Below are positions 11,932-25,536 of a stretch of DNA of 64,000 nucleotides, piece by piece. The stretch covers positions 17,567,030-17,631,029 of the forward strand of contig NC_068346.1 in NCBI RefSeq assembly GCF_014633365.1, read 5' to 3'. The notes under the pieces were generated by a model that did no database searches, had not been told where the DNA came from, and saw only the letters and a list, made by a program, of their open reading frames with translations. Numbering within the stretch: the stretch's first letter is position 1; the number at the start of each line of letters is the position of its first letter. This DNA comes from Diospyros lotus (lineage: Eukaryota > Streptophyta > Magnoliopsida > Ericales > Ebenaceae). The translations under genes were made by a program, and so were the position numbers.

Positions 11932-14901
11932 TGTAAGATCCCATTTTTTTGTAAGGTTGCCACGTAATATAAGGGAGATTAGAATACCGAAAAGTAGGTT
12001 TGATAGCAAAATAAATCATCGAATCGATTGTAGGGAATGCCCCAGAGTGTAGTTGACTAAGGAAAACAGCATGGTCTCGATGAGCGTTCCAAGATAGGAT
12101 TTATGGAAGTAAAAGAAATTGGAATTGAGATAGTTTTCGGTACAACTAAAATACAGCTATGATTGAGGCTAAAATACCGAATTGTCACAAGGGACTTTGG
12201 GGAAGTCAATGGAAAGCTGAGGCGGTTTTGATTTTTTGTAAGGATCAACCCTTTAGTAGTTACGAGATGAATCAATAGCCCGGTAAGAATACTGGTGGGA
12301 GAAATCGATTTTATCAAGTAATCGTCGATTATTAATTTTGGAGATTGGATGGCTTGATGGTATTAAATGAAAATGATGGAAGGCCTAAGTGCTATTATGA
12401 AAACCCTAAGTGTAATTAAGGAGAAGTGGTGGGGTTTAAATGTCTAATAAGGTGGAATGATAGGGATTTAATGTGAGATATATAATGTATATATAACATG
12501 CAATGCATATGCACGCATGAGGCTTCTCCCAAGATGGTTGTCTGTGCGCGTGATGGAGGTGTGGGGAACAATCTGCAGCATGTTTCTTCAATTGAGGGTG
12601 TTGGGCAAAGGAATGTCAAAGAGAGATTTTCGAGGATGAGAGTGGCGCCCAAGTCACTTAGGATATATATATAGATGAGAGATTGAGAGAGTTGGGGAGT
12701 GAGAAGGGAAGGCCAAATTCGGCTATGGTGTGGCAGCATCAAGCTGTTGTTGCAGCGACCGAAAGCAGAGAGTGAGAGAAGAGAAAGCTGATGGCCGAGA
12801 GATCGTGAAGCTATGGCCAAGAGAGAGAGCGGAGAGCTTGGCTGGGCAAGAGATTGTGAGAGAAGAGAGAAGGGAGCTGGTGGTTGTTGCAGCGATGCAC
12901 GGCCATGGCAGCAAGCAAGAGGAGCAGGGCAGCAGCGGAAGGCAGGTCCTCGGCCGAAGCAAGCTGCGGTAGCTTGTAGGCACAACGAACAGCAGGCTCG
13001 CAACAGCTGGTTCGCAACAATGGCGGAGCCATTGGTGGGGGTGGCTGGCGGTGACGACTCACGTACGGGAGGCCGAGGAAGACGACGCAATGGCCGGCGA
13101 CGAGCGGATCAGCCGCGGCTTCGACAAGGAGCGAACAGGCAAGGAGGTGGTGTGCTATGCGCAAGTCTCGAGTGAAGAAGAAGGAGTTGCAGGGGGTGTG
13201 TAGCAGGGAAGAAGAAAGGTCGAAGAAGGAAGAGCAAAAAGAAAAACAAAAAGAAAAGAAAAGGAAAGAAAAAGAAAATAATAGAAAAAAAGTTAGAGAA
13301 AATATGGGAAAAAATCCCAAAAAATAGGAAATTGAGATTTATGATTATTTCGAAGATTTTGGTAAGAAAAGTTGTTCGGGCACACGTTTCGAGGTGGTGC
13401 ACGAAAATCAAGGCTATGCACAAAAAATCGAGGCGATGCACGAAAATTTGAGGTAGTGCTTGAAAATCAATGTGGTGCCAGAATCGAAGTAGTATTCGAG
13501 AATCGAGGATTTGCGAGACAATCGAGATCAGTCATGCGTTTTGAGGTTAGGGCACGCATATCGAGAAAGTCTGAGAGGCTAAGCGAATGTAAGCAAAATT
13601 TCTAAAAAATTTCAATAAATTAAGAAAGTTATTTTATGAGTTGTTATAGAGAAGTAATCGAGAAAATGTTCGAAAAATTATTTAGTGAGAAAAATGTTTA
13701 AGGAATTATTGAGGAAAAATAGGAAGAAATAGAGGAAAATTATGAGGAAATTCGAAAAAATATAATATTGATGTTATTAAATGAATATGATGTCCAGGGT
13801 ATGTTGAGCATCCGAATTGAGTACGTTAGAAGCCTGACACGAGAATCGAGATGTTATAGATGTGAATGAGGTAAGTAATACTTTCCAAACTTAATTTAGT
13901 TCTATGAAAATGGTTGATTTGAAAGTGGTTTTCCCAAAACCCAATTTGATGTAAATGGTTTTATCATGTTATCATGTTTTGATGTGAATATGTCATGTAG
14001 ATTGCATTTACATGTAGTGATGATGAAATGTGCATATGTTCACGATGATATTATTGATCATACATCCGCATAAGGGTTTGAGAGTACGGGCCGGGACCGC
14101 TGCTTTTCCAAAGGTGCACCCATACACTTCAATCTGGGAAGGAGATTGTAAAAATGGAGAGTAGCATTAAGGTACGGTCGGCTCAAACAGAAATGAAAGG
14201 AAAGGACATTTTGCATTCATGCACAAAAATAATTTTGTACGCATACTTAGATGGTTCATCATCTAATTGGGCTTTACCCCTGGAATATTCAAACGTTCCA
14301 GATGAAGATTGTAGCAGGTACGAGGCTGAATGATGCATGAAATGGCACTTTCCAAGTGCATGATGAAATGAATGATGAGATGAATGATATAATGTAGCCA
14401 ATGTGTTTAAGTCCTGCTACTTTGAAATCTGAACGATTTGGAAGTCCATGATGTAAGATATGACTGATGATTGATGAATGATGATGTATAACCTTATGGT
14501 TAATAATGACAATGTATAACCCTATTTAGGGTTAATGTTAGTAAGAACGTATGTTATGTGTTGATGTTAGTTGAGACTTATGTTATGTTTTAAGTCATTG
14601 ATGAATAGCCTTGTATTGGGATTAAGTTCGAGAAGCAATGATATAAGATGTGATTTATGATTAGCATCGAGAAATGGTGATGTGAAGTTTTGATTTATGA
14701 TTTATGTTAAAGCAAGATGTCAGGTTCGATTCTAGCTTCCGCATTTGATGTATACGATGATTCTCTTTTGAGATAAAATGATTGGAAATTCTGGGATGGA
14801 TGCGAGGAATGATGTGATTTAAGATTAGTTTGAAAGGAAAAACATTATTGTCCTAGAATTGTCCCAATTTATGACGTCGCCCAAGAAAGTGGGGTGTTAC
14901 A
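11932..14901 (+). mobile_element. Solo LTR, Ty3/gypsy type, nested in copia integrase
   Basis: The unit is 2,970 bp, begins TGTAAGATCC and ends GGGGTGTTACA. It is flanked by a perfect 5-bp target duplication, ATTTG (11927-11931 and 14902-14906). Removing it and one ATTTG restores the integrase reading frame. There is no internal coding region. The first third resembles the starts of the copies at 38,294 and 55,728. A GC-rich leader-like segment followed by an A/G-rich tract (about 13,200-13,310) also occurs in the 38,294 copy. Recombination between two LTRs is the usual origin of such units. Confidence 0.88.
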
Positions 14902-17093
14902 ATTTGTGCAAGGAATATGGAGTTACTAGGCATAAAACAGTCCCCTACACTCCTCAACAGAATGGAGTAGCCGAAAGGATAAATAGAACCCTTTTAGACA
15001 AGGTTAGGTGTATGATGATTAGTTCAAATATACCTAAGTCTTTGTGGGGAGAAGTTGTTATGACTGCATGTTATTTAGTTAACCTAACTCTTTCAGCTAC
15101 TTTAAATGGTGATACTCCTCATAAAAAATGGCATGGAAAATGTGCCAATTATTCAATTCTTAGAACTTTTGGTTGTGCTGCCTTCACTCATCAAAATGAG
15201 GGAAAATTAGAGCCTAGAGCTAGGAAATGTGTTTTCTTAGGCTATCCCGAGAGAGTAAAAGGGTATAGGCTGTGGGATAGAAACCAAAAGGGAATAAGGA
15301 TAATTGTTAGTAAAGATGTCACATTTAATGAATCTGAAATGCCTTGTACAAAGCCTAGTGGTGACAAAGTTAGTGAGGATAAGAGTCCTCAAGAAGAGTT
15401 GAAAACTCAAGTACCCAAGCTCCTATAAACTCAGATGAGGTGGAGAACACTCTTTCAACCTCTAGTGAGGTGGAGAGTCAAAATCAGCCTAAAATAGAAG
15501 AGGAAAGAGAAACAATAGAGGAATATCCTAATGACCAGCCATCAGTTTCTGATTATCAGCTAGCCAAGGATAGGGAAAGAAGGTCTCATAGGTTACCTCA
15601 AAGATTAGCATCAGATTTTGAATTAACCTATGCTAGTTATCAAGACCTAGCTAAAAATGAGCCTAACACATATGAGGAAGCCATAAGAAGTAAATATTCA
15701 AAAGAATGGATAGAAGCAATGAAAGAGAAGATGAGTTCCCTCAACAAGAACCAAACTTAGGAATTAGTCTCTAGACCTAAGGATAAGTTCATCGTAGGTT
15801 GCAAGTGGATTTATAAGGTTAAGGAGTACAACTGATAGTGAACCAATAAGGTTTAAGGCTAGGTTAGTAGCCAAAGGATTCACACAAAAGGAATGGGTAG
15901 ATTATAATGAGATTTTTTCACCGGTTGTTAAATTCACTACCATTCGTGTCATGCTTGCATTAGTTGAATATTTTGACTGGGAACTTGAACAACTAGATGT
16001 AAAAACTGCTTTCTTGCATAGTGATTTAGAAAAAAAAATCTTTATGTATCAACCCAAAAGTTTTGAAGACAAAAGAAAATAAGATTTTGTGTGTTTCTTA
16101 AAAAAATCCTTATATGGTTTAAAACAGTTCCCAAGACAGTGGTATAAACGTTTTGACTCCTTTGTTAAATCAATTGGTTTTAAAAGAAGTAAGTTTGATC
16201 ATTACTTGTATTTTCAACATAAAAATAAAAATGACTGTGTGTTTCTTTTACTTTATGTTGATGATATGCTTCTTATTAGCCCTGATGTTAAAAAGATCAA
16301 TAATATAAAATCTACTTTAGGTGGAGAATTTGACATGAAAGACCTAGGTATGGTTAAGAGGATCTAGGTATGGAAATTGTAAGAGATAGGTCAAATTCTA
16401 TGTTATTTTTGCATCAAATAGAATGTGTTAAAAATTATAAAAAGATTTGGAATGTATGATAGTAAATCAGTTTCATTACCTTTAGGAAACCATTTCATAT
16501 TATCTAAAGATAAATCTCCTACTAATGAGGAAGAAGAGGAATATATGAATAGAATTCCTTACTCAAATGCAATAGGTTCAGTCATGTACCTTATGGTATG
16601 TACTAAGCTAGACCTAGTCTATGCAGTTAGTACTCTTAGTAGATTTATGACAAACCTAGATCCCTATCATTGTGAAGCAGTGAAATGGTTATTGAAGTAT
16701 TTAAGAGGCACTTATAATGTAGGATTAATATATAAGTATAAGTCTAATAATGTGAGATTAAAAGGGTTTACTGATTCAGACTATGCTGGTGACAGGAAGT
16801 CCACATCATCTTATGTATTTACTTTATGTGAATCATGCATTAGTTGGAAGTCTCAGCTTCAACATATTGTTTCCCTCTCTACCACCGAGTTTGAATACAT
16901 TGCTGCTACAGAGGCTATTAAGAAAGTCCTATGGTTTAAGGGATTGCTAAATGAACTATGTGTTCTTAACGAAAATGTGACTGTTTTATCTGATAGTCAA
17001 TTTACAATTCACTTATGTAAAAATCCTATTTTTCACGAACGCACTAAATATATAGATGTGAGATTGCATTTTATTCGTGATATTGTATCTTAA
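14902..17093 (+). pseudogene. pol: pol, 3' part: integrase end, reverse transcriptase, RNase H
   Basis: After the nested LTR the integrase resumes with CKEYGV and the catalytic Glu in PQQNGVAERIN. There is a one-base frameshift near 15,420 and a stop at 15,758 where Trp is expected. The RT follows with LDVKTAFLH, YGLKQ and the catalytic YVDD at 16,254-16,265. Further shifts occur near 15,830, 16,080 and 16,370. The RNase H part (16,425-17,093) has TDSDYAGD and SLSTTEFEYIAA. It cannot encode an active polyprotein. Confidence 0.85.
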
Positions 17094-17328
17094 AACATTA
17101 TTAGACTGGAAAAAGTGTTTTCTGAATATAATTCTACTGATATGGGGACTGAAATTTTGCCTGTGGCTAAATTTAAAAGATGCCTAGATCTTCTTAACAT
17201 TGGTAAGGTTACTTGATGATTGTTTATGCATTTGTTGCATCATTTGCATTCTGTTGCATTCTATTGCATGTGCTTGCTATTTTTTTCTATTTGTGTTTGC
17301 TGGCCTCATTGGGAATCAGGTAGAGATT

Positions 17329-18189
17329 TGTTATTTTTTGTTTCCCAATGAGGCCCAAGGCTATGACGAAGATTCGAGTTTATCTTGGGCTTCGGTCTGG
17401 GATTGAAGTATAGTCCAAAAATACCACCCATTGGCAGCCCATTAAAGAAGTCGGGCTATAAGCCCTTAATTAAGTCTTTGGAGGAGAAATGGGCTGAGCC
17501 CATTTGCTCAAGGCTTAAAGATGCCCAAGCCCAACCCCAAGCCAAATTGCTCCCTAGCGTGCCCTAGCATCGTCATATAAAAGGCCCTTTCTGCTTTCTT
17601 GTTGCCTTTATTTGACGGTCGATTCTCTCTCTCTCTCTCTCTCCTCTCTCTCTTTGCTTACCCGATTACTTTCCTTGTAAGGCCGATCCGATGTGTTCCC
17701 CCTTCTCTTTCAGTCAGATCCGTCTTTCCTTGCCGATGTCCGTGTCTTTCCTTGTGGATGACTTGGACGATCTGTGGGGGTTCTCTATTAATCCATTCCG
17801 ATGGTCTCCTTTTGAAGGTAAGCTTTCAGTTACTTCTCTCGAGTCACATATCTTCGTGATTGTTCTTGTTCTTTGGTGGATCTTGCTGTGAACGTAACCT
17901 GTGTGGTTTTGGGTAAGAGATTTGGTGTTCTGGCCAAGAAGGTTTGGGCTCCAATTTCTGGGGTTCTCGTGGCTTGGTTCTTGTGTGCTTTCGTGAGGCT
18001 TGGTGTCCCTATTTTTGGAGTTACCTGGGTGGTACAAACTGGACAGATCCAGATCTGGGCCTTGAAAAGATATTTTACAAGGAGTTCTCTTTGTTTACTC
18101 TTTTGTGATCTTGATTGTTTCGATATTCTTTTAGGTTTTACTTATATTTTGTTTTAATCCTCTGTTTTGGTAAGTGTTCTTTCGCAACA
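17329..18189 (+). repeat. 3' LTR of the Tork-like element
   Basis: It starts TGTTATTTTTTG after a purine-rich stretch (AGGTAGAGA) and ends TTCGCAACA. The TATA box is at 17576-17582. It is slightly longer than the 5' LTR, partly from a longer CT repeat (about 17,623-17,652). Confidence 0.85.
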
Positions 18190-20911
18190 GATGTCCCTTT
18201 TGCTTTCAAAAAATATTGTTTTATTTATCCAATGGTTCAAAACCAATTTGTAAAAATTATTTAGGAGATTCTTTTAAAACTTCACACTTATTTTTGTAAA
18301 TTGCCATAGATATAATTCATTTGGTTTTCATTTTCACAAAAGTACTTGAAATTGATTTTTGTTTGAAAACCTGAAAACCATATATTTGATTTAAGATATA
18401 AATTATTTATTTTTTATCATCAAAACCAACACAAAAATAAAATATCATTAATCACCTAAAAGGATTCTAAGATGGAAGCCAAACACCTCAAGGCCCATCA
18501 TACTTTGATGGATCAAATTATACCTATTAGAAGGAGAAAATCCCTTGTTATTTGATGCAAGACCTCAACGTCTATGAAACTATTATGAATGGAGTCACAC
18601 TAATAAATTCCTAATAATTTTGCTAGAGAGCCTACTTGGTTAAATAAAAGATTATATATACTAAATTTTAAAATTTCTAGTAAGGAGGTAGAGTAATGAA
18701 ATAAGTTGGGTTAAGTCAAATTACTTTAATTTTTTTTGTGTCTTTTGCTTATCTTAATCTATATTTTTTTTTGCTCCTAATTCACTATTTTAATAATTTT
18801 CTTTAAAACTTCAACAATTTTTCACCTCTCTTGGGTGTGAGGAGTGCCATTAAATTACATTAACCTAACACCTATTAATTACCTTTTAACATTAATAGAT
18901 ACACACAACACTTTAGTTCCTAAAATACTATTTTTATTAATATTTCTTTCACACTATAAGACAAAACAATAGTAAAACATAACAATCATATATAAGTCAA
19001 CACAAGACCGTATATATGTAACAAGCCAAACTTATAATTGATGCGTAATTTATGCATAATTAATTTGGATAAATGTATCTTAATTAAATATGTATATAAT
19101 GATAAAATGAATGTCGATCTCATAAAAATTAAATCACAATATCAAAATAATTTTAATTTAACCTAAGTTGAATTAATTAATTAATTAAATTAATAAAAAA
19201 ATAAAAAACTAAATTCTTTATGAGGAAAAATTAATTAATGAATGCACTATGGTTTAGATTTCATTTAATCTAAGTTATATAATTACTTATTCAATCTGAT
19301 TCAAAATCAAAAATACCCTTATAATATTTTATAATTATTTACATATGTGATGGTGAATATTTCTCAATTAATTAATAAGTTTTTTCAAATCATATTTATT
19401 CTTTATTAATTCTATTTTACCGTCAAATTTATGAGCTAATGTCAAAAGAATAAATAAGCATTAAGTTTTTTAGAAACCTCTAGTCTCCAAAGGATATTTG
19501 ACTCACTAAGTTTCATCGATTCCCACAAATGAGCTATTCATATCTCGATATCATAGTTAAATATGTTATTTATATTACCTATAGATCTAATTTATAACAA
19601 TCCTATAGTCAGTCATGCATAAATCATTAAATTATTAAAATGTGGTCAATCTTTTAAAGTATTAAATACAACAATATAAATTTCTCATACAACTAATAAT
19701 CGAATTTTAAATCAAACTAAACAAATAATCACATAATTTCAAAATTAATATCCATCCAAACTCTAGCTAAAACTAATGGTGAACCCATGTGATACGTCGA
19801 AGAGTTTAATTTAAAAATAAAAAAATAAACTTGTTATTTGAAATAATTTTAACAGAATTGATAATTATAATTTTTTTAATCTTTAATCATTTATCAAAAT
19901 TTAAGTTTAATTAATTATTCGTTATTCAATATACTAATGGAGAACACTTTTAATTCAACGTACTGTCATTTAATGTGTTAAAGAATAATTAATACATTAA
20001 GTAGGTCACTTGATAAAATACTTATAATTTTTTTATTTATTATATTATATTTATTTATAAATAAATATTATAAAATCTATAATATATCCACTCAAAGACG
20101 TTTGTTATTTTCTATTTACTATATTATAATTATAAATATAACTTAAAACTCTTAAATATGAGTAAGGATAAGTTTTTTCAATAATAACAAAATTTTAAAA
20201 ATATGAATTTTGATTTCTTCCATAGTCTTACAAATGTGATACCTTAAATATTAATTAGCATTGAAAAATTCTAACATTTGACGACCTTAAATAATTTTTT
20301 ATGAATTTGTTAAGATATCACATTTTCAATACTATAATATAATTATTAAAGTAATTAATAATTAATTAATCACTACCTTTGATTTAATGCAAGTTTTTGA
20401 GGGAAAAAACTCACCCTTGATTGACACTTGGCAAAATACTTTGTTTGACTATCATATTTTAATATTCTATAAATATATACAGAATAAATATATAAAGATA
20501 ATATTTTAAATAAATAGATAATTTTCTATGTCTTAATTAATAGTTTAAGTTGTCTATAAATATTTCACATAAAACCCATGCAAATTTAATACAAATTTTA
20601 AAGGCAAATAATAGCTTGGCAGAGTTTTGAAGGAAACAAAAATTTGTAAACTATTCTACTTTAATATAATATATTATATATTATTATATTATACAAAGAT
20701 AAGATTTTATTTAATGGATAATTTTTCGTTATTTAGTTAATACTTTTAAGTGTCTGTTCATATTTATCATAAATAGTATTTATTTTTGATTGATTGATTG
20801 GTGAATTAATTAAATATTTAATATTCATATAATAATGTATTGAAAAATTCATGATTAGTATTGAAAAACTGGTGTATTTAAAATTTATTATTAATTTTAC
20901 AATAATTATTA

Positions 20912-21290
20912 TATATTATTTCAAAACAATTGAAAGATTTAAATATTATTAATATAAATTATAAAATATAAATTATTAATGCAATAAGTACTAAATGCAA
21001 ATCATTAATGCAAGTTTTGGGAGAAAATTTTATTATTACTTATTATTTCAAAGCAATTGAAAGATTTAAATTATTAATACAAATTAAAACATATAAATTA
21101 TTAATACAATAAGTATTAATTACAAATTATTAATGCAAATTTTGGGAATAAATTTTATTATTATTTATTATTTCAAAACAATTGAAATATTTAAATTATC
21201 AATGCAAATTACAAAATATAAATTATTAATGTAATAAGTATTAATTACAAATCATTAATGCAAGTTTTGAGAGAAATTTTTTTTTTTTAA
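20912..21290. repeat. Tandem array, three units of about 126 bp
   Basis: The block TCAAAACAATTGAAAGATTT recurs at 20,921, 21,048 and 21,173 (spacing 127 and 125). The rest of each unit follows, including AATGCAAGTTTTGGGAGAAA. Units differ by small changes only. Confidence 0.85.
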
Positions 21291-21561
21291 TATTATCTTA
21301 TTTTTATATATATAAAGATAATTTAGTTAGATATTATTAAAATAAAAATAAAAACAAAAAATTAAAGGGAGAAGAATGTTCCCTGTCCAAATTTGAGACA
21401 AATCTGGGTCGGACTCGCACTGCAATTCTCCTTCAATCTCTCTCCCCTGTTGCTTGCGTTCTTTTATGCTGCCTCCAATTCTTCTGTTCTGTTCCGCCGC
21501 TGCACTGCTTCCATTCCATCTCTAAAATCCCCAAATCTCCTCCCCTTTCAATCCAATATAA

Positions 21562-21604
<43 letters not shown>

Positions 21605-21809
21605 GATGTGCACGGCCGCCCTAGCTTGAGTCCCATTCCAATTTCACTTCCTCTAATATTTTATTATATATATATATCGCATGCCCTAGCTTCAATCTCC
21701 AAATTGAATTGCACTTCTCAATTTGAAGAATCTTCATTTGCGCCTTCAATTATAATATAATACAAAATATATAATATCTAATATAATCTATATATTTAAT
21801 TATTAGTAA

Positions 21810-22015
21810 AACATGAGTCGACCGTTGTGCCTTCAATTAAATTCGATCTTTGAATTCAAAAAATCGACTTTCCTAAAACATGAGTCGACTCTTTAAAATA
21901 CACCAATGCTTTTCTGGTCGACTTTTCATAACATGCTCTATCGACTCTAACTTTGCAAGAGTTGATTTCAGCTTAAAGAGAGTCGACTCTATTAAACCAA
22001 GAGTCAACTTTTAAG
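21810..22015. repeat. Cluster of GAGTCGACTC-like motifs
   Basis: About eight copies of GTCGACT or GTCGAC variants, several forming the palindrome GAGTCGACTC, lie within 200 bp. The pattern resembles the TTAGTCGAC minisatellite at 8,150-8,480. It probably belongs to an old LTR-like repeat. Confidence 0.55.
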
Positions 22016-23288
22016 ATCAATTTACAAAAAATAAATTTTATACATGTAATAATTGTTTGAAGACATAATCCATATAACGTGTATATATTACAAAATATTT
22101 ATATTTTACATTACAAGTAAACGTCCTTATTTTTTTTAATTTATATTTTATCTTCCATTTACTTTAATACATAAATATAAATAAAAAAGTACCCTCATTT
22201 GAATTCAATAAAAATATCTAAAAAATCAAAATTCAAAACAATAAGAAAATAGAATTTTAGTTTTAATACAAATTTGGGATTTAACAATTTTACTACCTTC
22301 AAAATACATACATTCTATTTTTAAAAAAATTATTTTAACATAAATGAATATTAATTAGTTATCAAAATATTGGGAGATAGTTTTTCAAAATGAAAATATT
22401 TTCTTATATGTCTCCTTATAATACGTTAATCTTCCAAATTTAGAAAAATAACATTTTTTTGTTCATTTTGATACACAAAATATTATACTATTTAAGACAT
22501 ATCTAAAATTTCATTAGGGGATTTAAATATACTAATTTTTTTTTTACTAAAATTATATTTTATTAAATATCAAAATACATAATAAATTAATTAGAACAAG
22601 TTGGCTCAACATTATTTATATATTTATTTTATGCCCACTTACAGGCAGCCAGGCAGGCAGGCATGCCTTCATTATTAATCGAATAAAGTAATTGTTATAT
22701 TTATAAAGTTGATCAAATAGAGATCATTCTCTCTCTCACCAGCTACACTTTGTGACCTACATTCCCACTAATTAATTTGGCATGCTCCATCTGCTAACTT
22801 TTAATATTTATTTATTCTTAAATTAAGACATTACTAAGTTACAAAAGCTAAGAGAGAAATTGCAAATTGCTAACAATTAGTCTCAAACACGACAAATATA
22901 AATGAGATTATAATTTAAAATATTCTCACAACCTTTTAATTTTTAAGTATGGATATTTAAGATTATATATTATATATATAAAACAAAAAAGAAAAAATAA
23001 TATATATATATATTTATATGATGTCCATTTCCAAATTCCAATTGACTGTGACTTCTGCATCCAACAGGCTGCAATCACAGCCGTTCATTCTGGTGATAAG
23101 GCTCCATGGATGGTAGAGCTGCCCAGCAAATTACGTTCATTCGTTCTCTCTCCCTCATACATACAAACCCTAAGACCTCTACAGAATATGAAATGAAAAA
23201 AATAAAATAAAGGAAAAACATGATAGGGACGGACAAATTAAATTTTGGGTTGCATTAATTTGGCCTGCATTTGCAATGCATTTGGTGC

Positions 23289-23434
23289 CTATTTAAGCCC
23301 TGCTCAGGGCGCCATTGATGAACTCAGGAACTAAGGCAAGTAAGGTGGCATCCTCTCTCTAGGGTTTGCTGGTTTTACTTTCCCAACACTCCTCACCATC
23401 ATCACCCTACACCAGTCTGAAAACAAAAAGGGAG
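23289..23434 (+). promoter_or_regulatory. Putative core promoter and 5' UTR of galactinol synthase
   Basis: TATTTAA at 23289-23295 lies about 140 bp upstream of the start codon, so transcription probably begins near 23,320. I saw no clear heat-shock element or CACGTG box in the preceding 400 bp. Confidence 0.4.
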
Positions 23435-24937
23435 ATGGCTCCCCCGGAAGTTCCAGTGGGCGTCTTCTCCGGCGCCGGCAAGGTCTCGACGGTGCGCGGC
23501 GGGTACGTGAAGAGAGCGTACGTGACGTTCCTGGCCGGCAGCGGTGACTACGTGAAGGGAGTGGTGGGATTGGCGAAGGGGTTGAGGAAGGCCAAGAGCG
23601 CATATCCGCTGGTGGTGGCGATCTTGCCGGACGTGCCGGAGGAGCACCGCCAGATCTTGACGTCTCAGGGCTGCATTGTGAGAGAGATTGAGCCAATCCA
23701 TCCGCCGGAAAACCAGGTTCAGTTCGCCATGGCCTACTACGTGATCAACTATTCCAAGCTTCGCATATGGAATGTAAGTATGCTCTTTTTTTGTACGCAC
23801 CTTTATCAGACGCACACACAGAATAAAGAGAAGAGAGAATATGTAAAAATTAATTTTTACAATCTCACAATAATTAATATATTCTAAATTTCCTACTCAA
23901 GTTCTTCATATTGGTTCATTTTTGTTATATATTTAGGGTACGAAAATCAACTTTTCGAAAATTCAGTTCTTATATATAAATTCGGTTAATTAATTTGGTT
24001 TAACTGTTAAATTGCACTATAATAGATCAAACTAATTAATTAACCAAACCTCCGAATTCACCCCTAACCCCATTATAATGATCAAACTTCATATAGCTAG
24101 TATTTTTGTTTGGATTTGATAATTTACCTAATTAAATCACACGTACGTGATTCATGATCTTGCAGTTCGAAGAGTACAGCAAGATGGTGTATCTAGACGC
24201 AGACATCCAGGTGTTCGACAACATAGATCATCTCTTCGACATGGCAGACGGCTACTTTTACGCCGTGATGGACTGCTTCTGCGAGAAGACGTGGAGCCAC
24301 TCTCCCCAGTACAAGATCGGCTACTGCCAGCAGTGCCCGGAGAAGGTGGCTTGGCCGGAGGCTGAGATGGGCTCTCCTCCGCCGCCGCTATACTTCAATG
24401 CCGGCATGTTTGTTTTTGAGCCCAGCCGCCTGACTTTTGAAAGCCTCCTCCACACTCTCGGGATCACCCCGCCAACACCCTTTGCAGAGCAAGTGAGTAG
24501 TATTAATTACTTGTTCATTTATATATATATATATATATATATGTAGCAGCTTTTAGAGGGTTTCTGATGATACGATGATGATGATGATGTGGATTTGGTG
24601 ATGATATAGGATTTCCTGAACATGTTCTTCCAAAAGATGTACAAGCCGATTCCTCTAATTTACAACCTGGTTCTGGCAATGCTATGGCGCCACCCTGAGA
24701 ATGTAGAGCTCGACAAAGTTAAAGTGGTGCACTATTGTGCCGCTGTAAGCTCCCTCCCCCTTCTCCTCTCTTCATCAAATTTCATTTCTTTAATATTATA
24801 CATTACGGGATCGATTTGTTTGAATAGAGAGTATGAGTATGTTACTCTCAATCTTGCCTTCACCATAGGATAACCTTTTTTATTTTTTCATTTCTACCCA
24901 ACCCATTTAAGCTTAAAATTAAATCTTATAGATCCAT

Positions 24938-24969
<32 letters not shown>

Positions 24970-25536
24970 GACTAATAGAATTCATGTCGACCAGCCATTT
25001 ATTAGGTTAAAGGAATTTGGATAATTTGGGGCTGAATTGGTCTTGACATTGATAGAAAATTATTAAGATTTTAAGAAATTTTAATCTTTAACTACACATA
25101 TTTTCATGTTATTTAATTATTATATCTGGAATGATTTTATTATTAACTTAACATTAAGGGTTCTCGACTCAAATCCGCGTGCATTAGGCTTTGCTAATAA
25201 CCCCATAATCCATATATATATATATATATATATATTACAATCAAGTCAAGTTAATTATAATCACTCGTATTCTTGGAACCTGATTGTTGTTGTCGTTGGA
25301 AATGATAGGGATCAAAGCCATGGAGGTACACTGGAAAAGAAGCAAACATGGAGAGAGAGGACATAAAGATGCTGGTAGCAAAGTGGTGGGAGATTTACAA
25401 TGATGAGTCTCTTGATTACAAGGCTGCTGATCCTCAAGACACTAGTAATGAGGGAGAGACCTTCTCAAGGCCCTCGATCATGTCGTCCATGCCTGAGCCT
25501 GCAATTTCCTATATAGCTGCCCCTTCCGCAGCATAA
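23435..25536 (+). CDS. GOLS: Galactinol synthase
   Basis: The enzyme transfers galactose from UDP-galactose to myo-inositol to give galactinol, the committed step to raffinose-family oligosaccharides, in the cytosol. The exons are 23435-23773, 24166-24492, 24610-24744 and 25309-25536, all GT-AG and phase 0, giving 342 residues, the usual family length. GT8-family features are clear: RAYVTFLAGSGDYVKGVVGL near the N-terminus, the metal-binding DxD at residues 124-126 (YLDADIQV), YFNAGMFVFEPS at 189-200, HYCAAGSKPWRYTG across the exon 3/4 junction, and the C-terminal pentapeptide APSAA. The start is the first ATG after the TATA box and matches family N-termini. Introns 2 and 3 hold (TA)n tracts (24517-24542, 25211-25236), and intron 3 also has (TTA)n at about 24943-24969. 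The gene looks intact. Confidence 0.96.

Larger units (their letters stand above)
8751..18189 (+). mobile_element. Ty1/copia retrotransposon, Tork-like, dead, with nested solo LTR
   Basis: Two related LTRs (8751-9579 and 17329-18189) flank a primer site, gag and pol in the copia order protease, integrase, RT, RNase H. The coding region has in-frame stops and frameshifts, and a 2,970-bp solo LTR splits the integrase. A target duplication is unclear: GATGT follows the 3' LTR, and GATGT also lies at the 5' edge if the first few LTR bases were lost there. Lineage is judged from RT wording such as YGLKQFPRQWYKRFDSF, close to the TNT1/Tork group. Confidence 0.85.
18190..23280. other. AT-rich intergenic region
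   Basis: No gene was seen on either strand. About 18,490-18,875 is a third decayed copy of the LTR family at 6,901-7,475 (it shares the CTCTTGGGTGTGAGG ending). (TA)n and (GA)n tracts occur near 21,557-21,604. The rest is unstructured A/T-rich DNA apart from the tandem array and GTCGACT cluster listed separately. Confidence 0.6.

Noticed and set aside
12416..13320. Long minus-strand ORFs (224 and 169 codons) inside the first solo LTR
   Set aside because: They are Ala/Pro/Ser/Leu- and Phe-rich low-complexity frames over the GC-rich and A/G-rich parts of the LTR, overlap open frames on the other strand, and show no domain.
11932..14901. Reading the TGTAACACCCC-like unit as a DNA transposon because its ends look like inverted repeats
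   Set aside because: The ends are TG...CA with 5-bp duplications, the interior has an LTR-like TATA and leader layout, and a related TGTAATACC start follows a gypsy coding end at 54,692. A solo LTR fits better.
23331..23815. Minus-strand ORFs over galactinol synthase exon 1
   Set aside because: They are shadows of a GC-rich exon and share its wobble bias. The plus-strand gene is certain.
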